Source: an uncultured Spartobacteria bacterium
Lineage (GTDB): Bacteria > Verrucomicrobiota > Verrucomicrobiia > Chthoniobacterales > JAATET01
Assembly (NCBI GenBank): GCA_938011325.1
Contig: CALLUD010000024.1
Location: forward strand, 100,600-164,599
Reading direction: 5' to 3'
Length of the DNA stretch: 64,000 nt
The notes under the pieces were generated by a model. That model made no database searches. It was not told the origin of the DNA and saw nothing but the letters and a program-made list of their open reading frames with translations. Positions 1 through 9,060 of this stretch are shown here, in pieces; the stretch's first letter is position 1; every line of letters begins with the position of its first letter. The position numbers were made by a program, and so were the translations under genes.

Positions 1-65
1 GATTCTCAGGGTTCGGTTCCCGAATGGCAAGCGGCCAAGGTTGCCGTGCCTCCCGGGAATCAAAA

Positions 66-314
66 TCACGACACGCCCGCCTCGGTGCGATCCCCCTCCT
101 CGGCCTGCGCGGCTTTTGCACGCACGTCGCGCCAGCCGGAACGGTATTTGATGATCCAGTCGAGAAGTGCGCGCTCAAAGCCGATGTCACGACCGGCCTT
201 TTCGCTTTCGATCCACTTGTGACGGAGAATCTCTTCGCGTTCCGCGAGGTATTCCCGGTAGAGCGAGGAATTCTTAACGAGGTCGAACACCGCCTCGGAT
301 TTGGGAGAACTCAT
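66..314 (-). CDS. Small conserved-looking hypothetical protein
   Basis: A short, highly charged soluble protein of 82 residues when started at the ATG at 314; the open frame extends to a TTG at 329, but the ATG is the more natural start. It has no signal peptide or membrane segment and is rich in Glu, Arg and Trp, with a helical-looking stretch around LYREYLAEREEILRHKW. It lies 60 bp downstream of mrp on the same strand and may be co-transcribed with it. I do not recognise the family and propose no function. Bases 1-65 beyond its stop contain nothing I can identify. Confidence 0.6.
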   Translation of the reverse strand: MSSPKSEAVFDLVKNSSLYREYLAEREEILRHKWIESEKAGRDIGFERALLDWIIKYRSGWRDVRAKAAQAEEGDRTEAGVS

Positions 315-376
315 ATGTGATCGAGTCAAGTTTGCTGCTGATCGGCCCGGAAGTCAATCCACCGAAACGAGGTTCG

Positions 377-1429
377 CTACACAGCTGCCTTCAGTTGTTT
401 TTCAACCACTTCTGCGATCTGAGCAAATGCCGTGCCCGAAACCGAACCCGGCTCAAACTCGCTGACCGGCCGGCCGGCATCCCCACCCTCGCGCGCGGCC
501 AGATCGATGGGCACCTGTCCCAGAAGCGGCACGCCGAGGCGTTTTGCCTCCCGCTCCCCGCCGCCGGATCCGAAGATGTCGTAGCGTTTGCCGTCCGACG
601 GGCACAAAAAGTAGCTCATGTTCTCGACGAGCCCGAGCACCGGGGCGTTGGTCTTGGCAAACATCTTCGCCGCCTTTCGCGCATCGATGAGCGCGACCTC
701 CTGCGGAGTCGTGACAATCACCGCCCCGGTAAGCGCGACGGTCTGGACGATGGTCAGTTGAATGTCTCCCGTGCCCGGCGGCAGATCGAGCACCAGCACG
801 TCGAGATCCCCCCAGGCAACCTGACGGAGAAACTGCTGGGTGTAGCGCGTGACCATCGGACCGCGAAGCACCGCCGGCGAGTCGTCGTCGAGGAGAAATC
901 CCATCGACATCAGCTTCACGCCGTAACGCTCGATCGGGATGATGCGATCCTGATCATCCGCATACGGCCGTTCGTTCGAGCCAAACATGAGCGCGATGCT
1001 TGGTCCGTAGAGGTCGCAATCGCAGAGCCCAACCTTCAAGCCGCGCGCCTTCAGCGCCAGCGTGAGATTTGCCGCGACGGTCGATTTGCCCACGCCGCCC
1101 TTTCCGCTCGCCACGGCGATGACATGCCGGACACCGTCGATTTTCTGCACGCCGTGTGCGGCTCCGACCGGGGCGGCCGGCGCTTGAACGTCGATCTTCA
1201 CACGAACGTCGCCAGCACCAGGCAATTCCCGCAACCGCGCCACCGAGGCATCGCGAATCGCCGCAGGAATCCCGGGGTCGTTGGTCTGCAGCGCCATCTG
1301 CACCTCGACGTTTGCGCCGTCGATTTTGACGCCCTTCACCAGACCAAACGAAACGATGTCCCGGCTGAACCCGGGATACTTCACGTCCTTCAACGCATCA
1401 CGAACCGCGTCTTCAGAAATCACTGCCAT
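377..1429 (-). CDS. mrp: Mrp/NBP35-family Fe-S carrier ATPase (ApbC)
   Basis: Predicted cytoplasmic P-loop ATPase of the Mrp/ApbC group, which binds and transfers iron-sulphur clusters to apo-proteins. The N-terminal ~90 residues look like a MIP18/DUF59 domain (AVISEDAVRDALKDVKYPGF). Next comes the deviant Walker A GKGGVGKST, characteristic of the MinD/Mrp superfamily, and DLPPGTGD is visible in the Walker B region. VENMSYFLCPSDG corresponds to the segment that normally carries the CxxC pair, but here only one Cys is seen, so the usual C-terminal cluster site may be altered. The start is placed at ATG 1429; an in-frame TTG at 1438 is possible. It lies just downstream of rpoN on the same strand. 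The family call is firm; the Fe-S role is from family knowledge. Confidence 0.93.
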   Translation of the reverse strand: MAVISEDAVRDALKDVKYPGFSRDIVSFGLVKGVKIDGANVEVQMALQTNDPGIPAAIRDASVARLRELPGAGDVRVKIDVQAPAAPVGAAHGVQKIDGVRHVIAVASGKGGVGKSTVAANLTLALKARGLKVGLCDCDLYGPSIALMFGSNERPYADDQDRIIPIERYGVKLMSMGFLLDDDSPAVLRGPMVTRYTQQFLRQVAWGDLDVLVLDLPPGTGDIQLTIVQTVALTGAVIVTTPQEVALIDARKAAKMFAKTNAPVLGLVENMSYFLCPSDGKRYDIFGSGGGEREAKRLGVPLLGQVPIDLAAREGGDAGRPVSEFEPGSVSGTAFAQIAEVVEKQLKAAV

Positions 1430-1467
1430 GGCCAACAACTTTGCAGAGGCGCGCCGATTCCCAAGAA

Positions 1468-2856
1468 CTAAAATGTTTTCCGCAGGTGACTGGGCAGAAT
1501 CCCCAGTTGCTCGCGGTATTTCGCGACCGTGCGGCGGGCGATCGGGATGCCGCGCTCCTTGAGAATGTCGAGAATCGCCTGATCGCTGAGCGGATGGCGC
1601 TTGTCCTCCTTCTCCACGACGTCGGCAATCGCCTTCCGCACGCTCTCGTTGCTGATGTCCGCGCCGCCTTCGGTCTGATAGCCGGGTGTGAAGAAATACT
1701 TCATCTCGTAGATGCCCTGCGGCGTGAGCATATATTTCCCGTTCGTCGCGCGGCTCACCGTCGTCTCGTGCACGCCCACGGCCTGCGCGACCTGGTTCAT
1801 CGTCATCGGCCGCAAGGCGGACGGGCCCTCACGCAGAAAATCCTCCTGCCGGCGGACGATCTCATTCGCGATGTTGAGAATCGTCTGCTGCCGCTGCTGG
1901 ATGCATTTGATGAAGAAGCGGCCGCCCTTGATCTTTTCGCGGATGTAATCGCGCACCTGCCCCCGGTTCGACGGCTCCGCCAGCAGATCCTTGTAGTAAT
2001 TGCTGATTCGCAGCATCGGGATGTGCTCGTTGTTGAGCGACACGGAAAATCCGTCGCCATCCGGCTCCACGATGACATCCGGTTGAATCACCCGATCCGG
2101 CGTGGTCGAGAATTGACGCGCCGGCCGCGGCTCGAGCGTGGAAATGAAGTCCAGCGCCGTCTGCACCTCACGAACGTTCGTGCCGAGGCGACGTGCGATC
2201 TCGGGAAGACGCCGCTTGAGCAAATCGTCGAAGTGGTTCGCCACGATGCGCGCCTCCAGGCTCTCCCCCTTCCCCAGCCGCTCGAGCTGGATCAGCAAAC
2301 ACTCGCGAATGTCGCGCGCGGCGATGCCAACCGGGTCGAGCGCCTGCACTTCCTTCAGGACGCGCTCGACGATCTCCTCCCGGACATTGGTGCGGTTCGC
2401 CAGCTCGGGAATCGTGGCTTCGAGCAAGCCGGCTTCATTCAGATTTCCCACGATCGCGTCGGCAACCTCCCGCTCCTCCTCCGTCAATTCGCACAACGCA
2501 AGCTGATCGAGCAGGTGCTGCTGCAGGCTCTTGGGCGTGTGCAGCGAATTGAAAAGAAACTCGCGCCGCTCCTGGGCCTCCACCGAGCGACCGTCGTAGG
2601 CGCCGCTTTGCGCCATGTATTCGCGCCACTCCTCGTCGAGCTGGGTGATTTCCTCGAGGTCGTCCTCCCAGTCCTCCGACTCCTCGTTCTCGCGTTCCGG
2701 CACCTCCTCTTCGAGAACCGGGTTGGCCTGGAGCTCCTGCTCGACGAGATTTCGCAGTTCCAGGGAGGGCGCCTGCAGGACATGCAGACTCTGCTGCATC
2801 TGCGGAGACAGCGTCTGCTGCAGGGAAATTCCCAGTGACTGCTCCAAACCGGCCAT
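1468..2856 (-). CDS. rpoN: RNA polymerase sigma-54 factor
   Basis: Alternative sigma factor that directs RNA polymerase to -24/-12 promoters and needs an AAA+ enhancer-binding activator to open them. All three regions are visible in 462 aa: the Gln/Leu-rich region I at residues 1-45 (activator interaction), an acidic region II at about 48-85, and region III with the HTH (MNQVAQAVGVHETTVSRATNGKY). The diagnostic RpoN box ARRTVAKYRE lies about 13 residues from the C terminus. Length is normal for the family. The ATG start is clear. The gene is divergent from the D-LDH-like gene across a 108-bp spacer that holds a perfect 14-bp palindrome. No bEBP activator is encoded in this window. Confidence 0.97.
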   Translation of the reverse strand: MAGLEQSLGISLQQTLSPQMQQSLHVLQAPSLELRNLVEQELQANPVLEEEVPERENEESEDWEDDLEEITQLDEEWREYMAQSGAYDGRSVEAQERREFLFNSLHTPKSLQQHLLDQLALCELTEEEREVADAIVGNLNEAGLLEATIPELANRTNVREEIVERVLKEVQALDPVGIAARDIRECLLIQLERLGKGESLEARIVANHFDDLLKRRLPEIARRLGTNVREVQTALDFISTLEPRPARQFSTTPDRVIQPDVIVEPDGDGFSVSLNNEHIPMLRISNYYKDLLAEPSNRGQVRDYIREKIKGGRFFIKCIQQRQQTILNIANEIVRRQEDFLREGPSALRPMTMNQVAQAVGVHETTVSRATNGKYMLTPQGIYEMKYFFTPGYQTEGGADISNESVRKAIADVVEKEDKRHPLSDQAILDILKERGIPIARRTVAKYREQLGILPSHLRKTF

Positions 2857-2882
2857 TACCGACCGTATTTAGGCATCATTTG

Positions 2883-2896
2883 TGCTTGCGCAAGCA
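2883..2896. promoter_or_regulatory. Perfect 14-bp palindrome between rpoN and the dehydrogenase gene
   Basis: TGCTTGCGCAAGCA reads identically on both strands and lies 27 bp upstream of the rpoN start and about 70 bp upstream of the divergent dehydrogenase start. Its position suits a dimeric regulator of either gene. A short palindrome in GC-rich DNA can also arise by chance, so this is only a candidate operator. Confidence 0.35.
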
Positions 2897-2964
2897 GATT
2901 TCGCGCCAATCTTCGCAGCAGCCGAACTTGATGATCTCCTCACACTCGGCCACACTCCCCCGGC

Positions 2965-3972
2965 ATGAGCCTGCCGCGCGTCGCGTTTTTCGACACGAAA
3001 CCCTATGATCGCGAGTATTTCGACCTTCTCAACAACTCAAGGGTGGATCTTGCGTATTTTCGTTTCAGTCTGAATGCGAAGGTCGCGAGCCTCGTCGAGG
3101 GCGCGTTCGCCGTTTGCGCCTTTGTTCACGATCTGCTCGATGAGGAATGCCTCCGCACGTTGAAGGAACGGGGCGTCAAGATGGTGGCCATGCGGTGCGC
3201 AGGCTTCAACGCCGTGGACCTCGACGCCGCGCGACGGCTTGGAATCACCGTTACGCGCGTCCCCGCCTACTCGCCAAACGCCGTGGCCGAGCACGCCGTC
3301 GCCCTGCTGCTCACCCTCGTTCGCCGCACCCATCGCGCCTACAACCGGATTCGCGACCACAACTTTTCGCTCAATGGCTTCGTCGGCTTTGACCTCGCCG
3401 GCAAGACAGCGGGCATCATCGGCTGCGGCAAGATCGGCCAGAAGGCGGCGCAGATTCTTCGCGGCTTCGAGATGCGGGTGCTGGCTTACGATCCGATGGC
3501 GGACGCGGCGTGGGCAAAGGCGCATGGCGTCGAACTCGTGGATCTGGAGACACTCTGGGCGGAATCGGATGTCATTTCGCTCCACGTGCCGCTGCTTCCG
3601 GAAACCGAATACATCGTTCGCGCCGAGACGATCGAGCGCATGAAACCCGGCGTGATTCTCATCAACACAAGCCGCGGCAAGCTGGTGAACACCGAGGACC
3701 TCATCGCGGGCATGCGCAGCGGACGGATCGGCGGCGTCGGACTCGACGTCTATGAGGAGGAGGACGAGTATTTCTACTCGGACCACTCCGAGAAGATTCT
3801 CGACGACGAGACCCTTGCGTATCTGCTGACCTTTCCAAACGCGCTCGTCACCTCGCACCAGGCGTTTCTCACCCGCGAGGCGCTCACGCAAATCGCCGAA
3901 ACGACCATCGCGAACATCCACGCGAAGGCCACCGGCGGCGGGTTCCTGCCGGGAACGGTGCTCGTGGAGTAA
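2965..3972 (+). CDS. D-lactate dehydrogenase-like 2-hydroxyacid dehydrogenase
   Basis: NAD-dependent D-isomer-specific 2-hydroxyacid dehydrogenase of 335 aa, closest in layout to fermentative D-lactate dehydrogenase (LdhA; pyruvate + NADH to D-lactate). Visible features are the Rossmann motif GIIGCGKIGQKAAQIL near residues 150-165, the substrate-binding segment INTSRGKLVNTEDLI, and the LdhA-type stretch DVYEEEDEYFYSDHS. It also has a catalytic-type histidine in TSHQAFLTREAL. Length matches E. coli LdhA (about 329 aa). The substrate could be another 2-keto acid; the family call is firmer than the substrate. Its stop abuts the stop of the convergent murJ gene with no spacer. Confidence 0.85.
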   Translation: MSLPRVAFFDTKPYDREYFDLLNNSRVDLAYFRFSLNAKVASLVEGAFAVCAFVHDLLDEECLRTLKERGVKMVAMRCAGFNAVDLDAARRLGITVTRVPAYSPNAVAEHAVALLLTLVRRTHRAYNRIRDHNFSLNGFVGFDLAGKTAGIIGCGKIGQKAAQILRGFEMRVLAYDPMADAAWAKAHGVELVDLETLWAESDVISLHVPLLPETEYIVRAETIERMKPGVILINTSRGKLVNTEDLIAGMRSGRIGGVGLDVYEEEDEYFYSDHSEKILDDETLAYLLTFPNALVTSHQAFLTREALTQIAETTIANIHAKATGGGFLPGTVLVE

Positions 3973-5559
3973 TCAGGCGGGACGCAGCTTTCGCTTCACC
4001 GCCGCCAGCGCGTCGTTCATCGCCTCGACGCGCAGGATTGCGCACACGACAAAATAGGCGGCGCCTGCTCCGCCGATCAAAACCCCGAGCGCCAGCGCGC
4101 GAATGAGGAGATTTGCCTCGAGCAGCCAGAAGCTCCCGAAGGTCAGCCCCGCCCAGCACACCACCCCGAGCACGGCCGCCGCGATTCCACACCGGGCGAC
4201 GGCGGAAGCCAGCGCCCGACTGTCGAGGGTGCCGACCGTGCGGTGCATCAATACGTAGAGCGCGAGGAAATTCACCGCCGCCGCCACCGCCGTGGACAGC
4301 GCCAGCCCGCGGTGATCGAAACCTTGTTTGATGATCAGGAAGTAGTTGAGCAGGATGTTCAGGCCGATCGAACCGAAGCTCACGAACATCGGGATCCATT
4401 TTCGATCGATCGCGTAGAACGCCGGCGAAAGCACCTTCACCCCGGAGTAAGCCACGAGGCCAAGGGCGTAAAACTGAAGCGCGTAGGCGCAGTTGATGGA
4501 ATCGACCGCGACAAACTCCCCGTGCTCGTAGATGAGGCTGATGATCGGGTGCGCGAGAAAGAAGAGCCCGACCGCCGATGGCAGCGTGAGAAAGACCGCG
4601 AGGCGGAGGGCTTTTCCGAGAGTCGGCCCGAAGTAGCTGCGATCCGTGGAGGCGGCGATTCGGGAAACGACCGGCAGCGTGATCGTCGCCACCGCCACTC
4701 CAAAGATGCCGATCGGCATTTGCATGAGCCGAAAGGCGTTGTTGAGCCACGTCACCGAGGACGCGCCAAGGATCGACGCGAAGCCCGTGTTCACGAGCAC
4801 GTTCACCTGCACGGCGCTCGCAGCGATGACCGACGGCACCATCAACACGAGAATTTGTTTCACCCCGGAATCGCGCCATCGGAAATCCGGCCGGAACGAG
4901 AACCCCACCCGCCTCAAACTCGGCAGCTGGGTCGTGAGCTGCAGCAATCCGCCCACCAAGGTGCCAATCGCGAGCCCGATCAACGCACGCTCCCCGAATT
5001 CCGGATCGAACCACCACCCCAGCACCAAACCGCCGGCAATCGAGCCGATGTTGAAGAAACTCGAGGCCATCGCCGGCACGCCGAAGACGTTGCGCGAGTT
5101 CAGCATTCCCATCACCAGTGCCGCCAGCGACACGAGCAGGATGAAGGGAAACATGATCCGCGTGAGGAGCACGGTCATTTCCTTGAATTCCCCCTTGAAC
5201 CCGAATGCCAGCACCCCGATCAGCGGTTCGGCAAAGACGATGCCGAGAATCGTCACCACGCTCATGAAGACAACCGCCAGCGTCATCATTTTCGACGCCA
5301 GTCGCCAGGCGGCGTCGGGACCCTCGGTTTCGATCTTCTTCGAAAAAACGGTGATGAACGCGGTGGAGAGCGCCCCCTCGGCGAAGAGATCGCGCAGCAA
5401 ATTCGGTGCGCGAAACGCGACAATGAAAATGCCGAGAAGTTTCGAACCGAACAGGGCACTGAAGAGCACTTCGCGCACGAGTCCGAGCACGCGGGAGCAC
5501 ATCACCGCCAGAGCGATGATGCCGGAGGCTTTCGTATTCAGTTTGTGGCGGTCAGTCAC
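3973..5559 (-). CDS. murJ: Lipid II flippase MurJ
   Basis: Integral membrane protein of the MATE/MOP superfamily (528 aa, about 14 hydrophobic segments) that flips lipid II across the inner membrane for peptidoglycan synthesis. The N-terminal ALFGSKLLGIFIVAFRAPNLLRDLFAEGALSTAF stretch (given in two pieces: FRAPNLLRDLFAEGALS is the MurJ signature) is diagnostic, including the conserved Arg residues and the EGA motif. It starts with an ATG inside the end of sua5 (8-bp overlap), so it is probably translationally coupled as the last gene of purE-sua5-murJ. No abnormality is seen. Confidence 0.94.
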   Translation of the reverse strand: MTDRHKLNTKASGIIALAVMCSRVLGLVREVLFSALFGSKLLGIFIVAFRAPNLLRDLFAEGALSTAFITVFSKKIETEGPDAAWRLASKMMTLAVVFMSVVTILGIVFAEPLIGVLAFGFKGEFKEMTVLLTRIMFPFILLVSLAALVMGMLNSRNVFGVPAMASSFFNIGSIAGGLVLGWWFDPEFGERALIGLAIGTLVGGLLQLTTQLPSLRRVGFSFRPDFRWRDSGVKQILVLMVPSVIAASAVQVNVLVNTGFASILGASSVTWLNNAFRLMQMPIGIFGVAVATITLPVVSRIAASTDRSYFGPTLGKALRLAVFLTLPSAVGLFFLAHPIISLIYEHGEFVAVDSINCAYALQFYALGLVAYSGVKVLSPAFYAIDRKWIPMFVSFGSIGLNILLNYFLIIKQGFDHRGLALSTAVAAAVNFLALYVLMHRTVGTLDSRALASAVARCGIAAAVLGVVCWAGLTFGSFWLLEANLLIRALALGVLIGGAGAAYFVVCAILRVEAMNDALAAVKRKLRPA

Positions 5560-6514
5560 GCGTGGCGGCCTTTCTTAAACGCTCCATGATCGCGACGCCG
5601 ATCCCCTCCTCCGGGACGGGCAGCGCCACGATGCGTTTCACGCCGGATTCGTCAAGTCGTCGCATCGCGCCGTAGAGGTTGGCAGCCACCTCGCGCAGGT
5701 CTCCGGCATGGGAAAGAATCTCCACCGCGCCAAATCCCGCTTCGCCCAGCGCCTTCCAGCTCAGCAGGCCGAGCGGGGCGCGGTCTCCGGCAGGCAGGGA
5801 TTCCACGATGTCGAGCGGGGTTCGCGGGGCGTAATGACTCTTCAGGGAACCGGGCGTCACCACATCCGCGGCGCCGCCCCCTCGCACGGGCGCAAATTCC
5901 GCGAGATCGTCGGCGGTAATCGGCCCGTGGCGAAGAATCTCCAGCTCGTCGCCAATCACCCGCACAATTGTCGATTCAATGCCATGCGCGCACCGGCTCC
6001 CGTCGAGAATCAGCGGAATTCGCCCCTCGAGTTCCGCGCGAACATGCTCCGCGCTGGTGGGGCTGATCCGGCCAAAACGGTTGGCGCTTGGCGCGGCGAG
6101 CGGACTTCCAAACGCCTGCACCACCGCGCGAAAGACGGGATGCGCGCTCATTCGCACGGCCACCGTGTCCTGCCCGGCCGTCACCAGATCCGGCACGAGT
6201 TCCGTTCCAGGCAGCACGAGGGTCAACGGTCCCGGCCAGAAATGCTCCGCCAGGCGCCGACTGAGTGGAGTCGTCCCCGCGATTCGCTCCAGCCAGGAGA
6301 CGTCGGGAACGTGAACGATCAACGGATCGGCAAGCGGGCGCTCCTTCGCCTCGAAAATTTTTGCGCAGGCGACGGGATTGAGCGCATCGGCCGCGAGACC
6401 GTAAACCGTCTCCGTGGGCAGCGCGACCGGGTTGCCTTGCGACAGGGTTTCCACGGCCGCCGCCACTGCGGCATCGAACGCGGCCCCCGCCGCCTCCAAG
6501 GTGACCGTGCGCAC
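5552..6514 (-). CDS. sua5: Threonylcarbamoyl-AMP synthase (Sua5/YwlC type)
   Basis: Makes threonylcarbamoyl-AMP from threonine, bicarbonate and ATP for the t6A modification of ANN-decoding tRNAs. The YrdC domain occupies roughly residues 10-200 (PTETVYGLAADALN, the KERP motif in KERPLADPLIVHV, and SANRFGRISPTSAEHV). About 120 further residues form the Sua5-type C-terminal domain; at 320 aa this is the long Sua5 form, not the short TsaC form. The frame is open much further upstream, but that portion is the shadow of purE. I chose the GTG at 6514, whose first base is the last base of the purE stop codon, giving a TAGTG junction. Confidence 0.9.
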   Translation of the reverse strand: MRTVTLEAAGAAFDAAVAAAVETLSQGNPVALPTETVYGLAADALNPVACAKIFEAKERPLADPLIVHVPDVSWLERIAGTTPLSRRLAEHFWPGPLTLVLPGTELVPDLVTAGQDTVAVRMSAHPVFRAVVQAFGSPLAAPSANRFGRISPTSAEHVRAELEGRIPLILDGSRCAHGIESTIVRVIGDELEILRHGPITADDLAEFAPVRGGGAADVVTPGSLKSHYAPRTPLDIVESLPAGDRAPLGLLSWKALGEAGFGAVEILSHAGDLREVAANLYGAMRRLDESGVKRIVALPVPEEGIGVAIMERLRKAATRD

Positions 6515-7002
6515 TATTCGAGTTTGCTGCGGAGCGCCTTGTTCGTCTGCTCCTTGCGAAACTTCTCCAGTGCCGCCCGCACGTCCGGAAGCTCCGGGGC
6601 AAGCATCGCCGCCGCAAACAGCGCCGCATTCTTCGCCCCCGCCACCCCGATCGCAAAGGTCGCCACCGGCACGCCGGCGGGCATTTGCACGATCGACAGC
6701 AGCGAGTCCATCCCCTTCAGCGCCCGGCTCTCGACCGGCACGCCAAGCACCGGCACGGTCGTATGGGCGGCAAGCATTCCCGGCAAATGGGCCGCCCCGC
6801 CCGCACCCGCGATGATGGCACGCAGCCCGCGCTTTTGCGCCGATTTCGCATATCGAGAGAGCAAATCGGGCGTGCGGTGTGCGGAAACGACCCGGCACTC
6901 ATGTGGCACGCCGATTGCTGCCAAAATTTCAGAAGCCTCGCGCATGGTGTCCCAATCCGAACTGCTTCCCATTACGACGCCGACCAGCGGTTTTTTATCC
7001 AT
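6514..7002 (-). CDS. purE: N5-carboxyaminoimidazole ribonucleotide mutase
   Basis: Class I PurE (162 aa): converts N5-CAIR to CAIR in de novo purine synthesis. The substrate-binding motif GVVMGSSSDWDTM near residues 8-20, the SAHRTPD motif carrying the catalytic His, and AGAGGAAHLPGM are all present. The ATG is preceded by AAGGTAG. It heads the minus-strand operon purE-sua5-murJ and is separated by 126 bp from the divergent cold-shock gene. No purK is nearby. Confidence 0.95.
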   Translation of the reverse strand: MDKKPLVGVVMGSSSDWDTMREASEILAAIGVPHECRVVSAHRTPDLLSRYAKSAQKRGLRAIIAGAGGAAHLPGMLAAHTTVPVLGVPVESRALKGMDSLLSIVQMPAGVPVATFAIGVAGAKNAALFAAAMLAPELPDVRAALEKFRKEQTNKALRSKLE

Positions 7003-7128
7003 CTACCTTGTGTATATCCGGAAAATTGCGGGAGTTGTAGCGAATAACCAATTGACGGCCCATGGCGTAAAGGCGTAGTCGCTGCGTGTGGTGCGGAATC
7101 ACCTCGCGCACTGTCATTCATCCGTATT

Positions 7129-7332
7129 ATGGCACGAGGAACAGTAAAGTGGTTTAACGACAAGAAGGGCTTCGGCTTCATTGTCGACCCGAATGTCAAT
7201 GGCGACATCTTCGTTCACTTCTCCGCCATCGTCGCGAAGGGATTCAAGACGTTGAAGGAAGGCGAAGAGGTCGAATACGAACTCTATCAGGACGAAAAAG
7301 GTTCGCGCGCGCGCAATGTTGTGAAACTCTAG
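7129..7332 (+). CDS. Cold-shock-domain protein (CspA family)
   Basis: A single-domain, 67-residue OB-fold nucleic-acid-binding protein acting as an RNA chaperone. The RNP1-type motif KGFGFI and the RNP2-type motif DIFVHFSAI are both intact, as is the N-terminal GTVKWFND. The upstream 126-bp spacer contains TTGACG at 7052-7057 as a possible -35 element, without a convincing -10. Its stop is only 4 bp before the aroK start, so the two genes are probably co-transcribed. Which Csp paralogue this is cannot be told from sequence alone. Confidence 0.95.
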   Translation: MARGTVKWFNDKKGFGFIVDPNVNGDIFVHFSAIVAKGFKTLKEGEEVEYELYQDEKGSRARNVVKL

Positions 7333-7336
7333 CGGC

Positions 7337-7882
7337 GTGCTGCCGAATATTGTCCTGACCGGATTCATGGGCTGCGGCAAATCGTCCGTCGGCCGACGCG
7401 TGGCTTCCATCACCAACCACCGGTTCGTGGATACGGACGAACTCGTGGCCGCCCGGGCGGGGCGGTCCATTTCCCAGATCTTTGCCGAGTTTGGCGAAGA
7501 GGCGTTTCGGGACATGGAAACCGAGGTGCTCGCCGGCCTGGGCAACGAGCAGCAGATCATCCTGGCCACGGGCGGCGGGATCGTGTTGCGGCCGGTCAAT
7601 CGCGACCACCTGCGACGAATCGGGCCGCTGGTCTGGATCGACGCCGACCCCGAGGTGCTCTTCGAGCGGGTTTCGCGAAACCGGCGCCGCCCTCTCCTCC
7701 AGACCGAGAACCCACGCGCCACCTTCGACGCGCTTCTGGAAAAGCGCCGCCCCATCTACGAGGCGGCTGCGGACATTCACGTGGACTCGACCGGCCTTTC
7801 CCACGAGGAAACGGCGCGCATCATCATCGAGGAAGTCGTGCGATTTCAGGACCGGCATCAAGGTTCCGGGTTTGGCAGTTGA
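7337..7882 (+). CDS. aroK: Shikimate kinase
   Basis: Phosphorylates shikimate to shikimate-3-phosphate in aromatic amino acid synthesis. It has Walker A GFMGCGKSS at residues 9-17, the shikimate-binding DTDE motif (RFVDTDELVAARAG), the GGG motif in ATGGGIVLRP, and the lid-type RRRPLL stretch. At 181 aa it is the usual size. It starts with GTG 4 bp after the csp stop, and no ATG is available nearby. Another shikimate-pathway gene, aroD, lies at about 26.3-27.0 kb. Confidence 0.93.
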   Translation: MLPNIVLTGFMGCGKSSVGRRVASITNHRFVDTDELVAARAGRSISQIFAEFGEEAFRDMETEVLAGLGNEQQIILATGGGIVLRPVNRDHLRRIGPLVWIDADPEVLFERVSRNRRRPLLQTENPRATFDALLEKRRPIYEAAADIHVDSTGLSHEETARIIIEEVVRFQDRHQGSGFGS

Positions 7883-7997
7883 CGCCCTCCCTGGGCCGCG
7901 ATTTACTGGATCCGTTGTCTCGTGCGGGGAAGCGAACGCCGTGCGTTCGCCGCAATGTGCGCCCACAGGCCGAGCAGCACTACTTACCACACATTCT

Positions 7998-9038
7998 ATG
8001 GCAAAAATCGGCATCAATGGATTTGGCAGAATCGGACGTCTCGTGTTTCGCGCGATTGCGGAACAGGGCCTCCTCGGCAAGGAAATCGAAGTCGTCGCAG
8101 TGAACGACCTCGTTCCGGCCGACAACCTCGCCTATCTCCTCAAATACGACTCCACGCAGGGCAAGTTTGGCGGCACTGTAACGAGCGAAAAGAGCGATCC
8201 GTCTCTCGCCGAGGACGACACGCTTGTCGTCAACGGGCACAAGATCAAGTGCCTCGCCGTCAAGGAAGGCCCCGCCGCCCTCCCGTGGAAGGACCTCGGC
8301 GTCGAAATCGTCATCGAGTCCACCGGTCTCTTCACCGACGCGGCAAAGGCCAAGGGCCACATCGAGGCCGGTGCGAAGAAGGTGATCATTTCCGCACCCG
8401 CCAAGGGCGAGGACATCACGGTCGTCATGGGCGTCAACAACGACAAATACGACGCCGCCAGTCACCACATCATCTCCAACGCGAGCTGCACGACGAACTG
8501 CCTTGCTCCGATCGTCCACGTCCTTCTCAAGGAAGGCTTCGGCGTCGAGGAAGGCCTCATGACCACGATCCACTCCTACACCGCCACCCAGAAAACGGTG
8601 GACGGCCCCAGCAAGAAGGACTGGAAGGGTGGCCGCAGCGCGGCGATCAACATCATTCCCTCGACCACCGGCGCCGCGAAGGCCGTCGGGCTCGTGCTCC
8701 CCGAGGTCAAGGGCAAGCTCACCGGCATGTCGTTCCGCGTGCCCACTCCCACGGTTTCCGTGGTCGATCTCACGGTCCGCACCACCAAGTCGACCAGCTA
8801 CAAGGAAATCTGCGAGGCCATGAAGAAGGCCAGCGAGACCTACCTCAAGGGCATTCTCGCCTACACCAGCGACGAGGTCGTCTCCACCGACTTCATCCAC
8901 GACACGCACTCGTCGATCTTCGACGCAGGCAGCGGCATCGAGCTCAACCCGAACTTCTTCAAGCTCGTGAGCTGGTATGACAACGAGTGGGGCTACAGCA
9001 ACCGCACCGTCGACCTGCTCAAACAAATCGTCGGTTAA
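7998..9038 (+). CDS. gap: Glyceraldehyde-3-phosphate dehydrogenase
   Basis: Type I phosphorylating GAPDH (346 aa), glycolytic/gluconeogenic. N-terminal NAD-binding motif INGFGRIGRLVFRA, catalytic Cys in ASCTTNCLAP, His in the following TIHSYTATQ segment, and the C-terminal SWYDNEWGYSNR signature are all present. The frame stays open upstream into the aroK region, but ATG 7998 begins the canonical MAKIGINGFGR. The 115-bp spacer after aroK probably holds its own promoter. It is the first gene of gap-pgk-tpiA. Confidence 0.98.
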   Translation: MAKIGINGFGRIGRLVFRAIAEQGLLGKEIEVVAVNDLVPADNLAYLLKYDSTQGKFGGTVTSEKSDPSLAEDDTLVVNGHKIKCLAVKEGPAALPWKDLGVEIVIESTGLFTDAAKAKGHIEAGAKKVIISAPAKGEDITVVMGVNNDKYDAASHHIISNASCTTNCLAPIVHVLLKEGFGVEEGLMTTIHSYTATQKTVDGPSKKDWKGGRSAAINIIPSTTGAAKAVGLVLPEVKGKLTGMSFRVPTPTVSVVDLTVRTTKSTSYKEICEAMKKASETYLKGILAYTSDEVVSTDFIHDTHSSIFDAGSGIELNPNFFKLVSWYDNEWGYSNRTVDLLKQIVG

Positions 9039-9060
9039 TCAACCTCCAACGAAAATAGAG

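Noticed and set aside
4243..5589. Open frame of 448 aa on the plus strand, opposite murJ
   Set aside because: It is antisense to the well-supported murJ, has His/Arg/Asp-rich composition typical of antisense reading in GC-rich DNA, and contains no recognisable motif.
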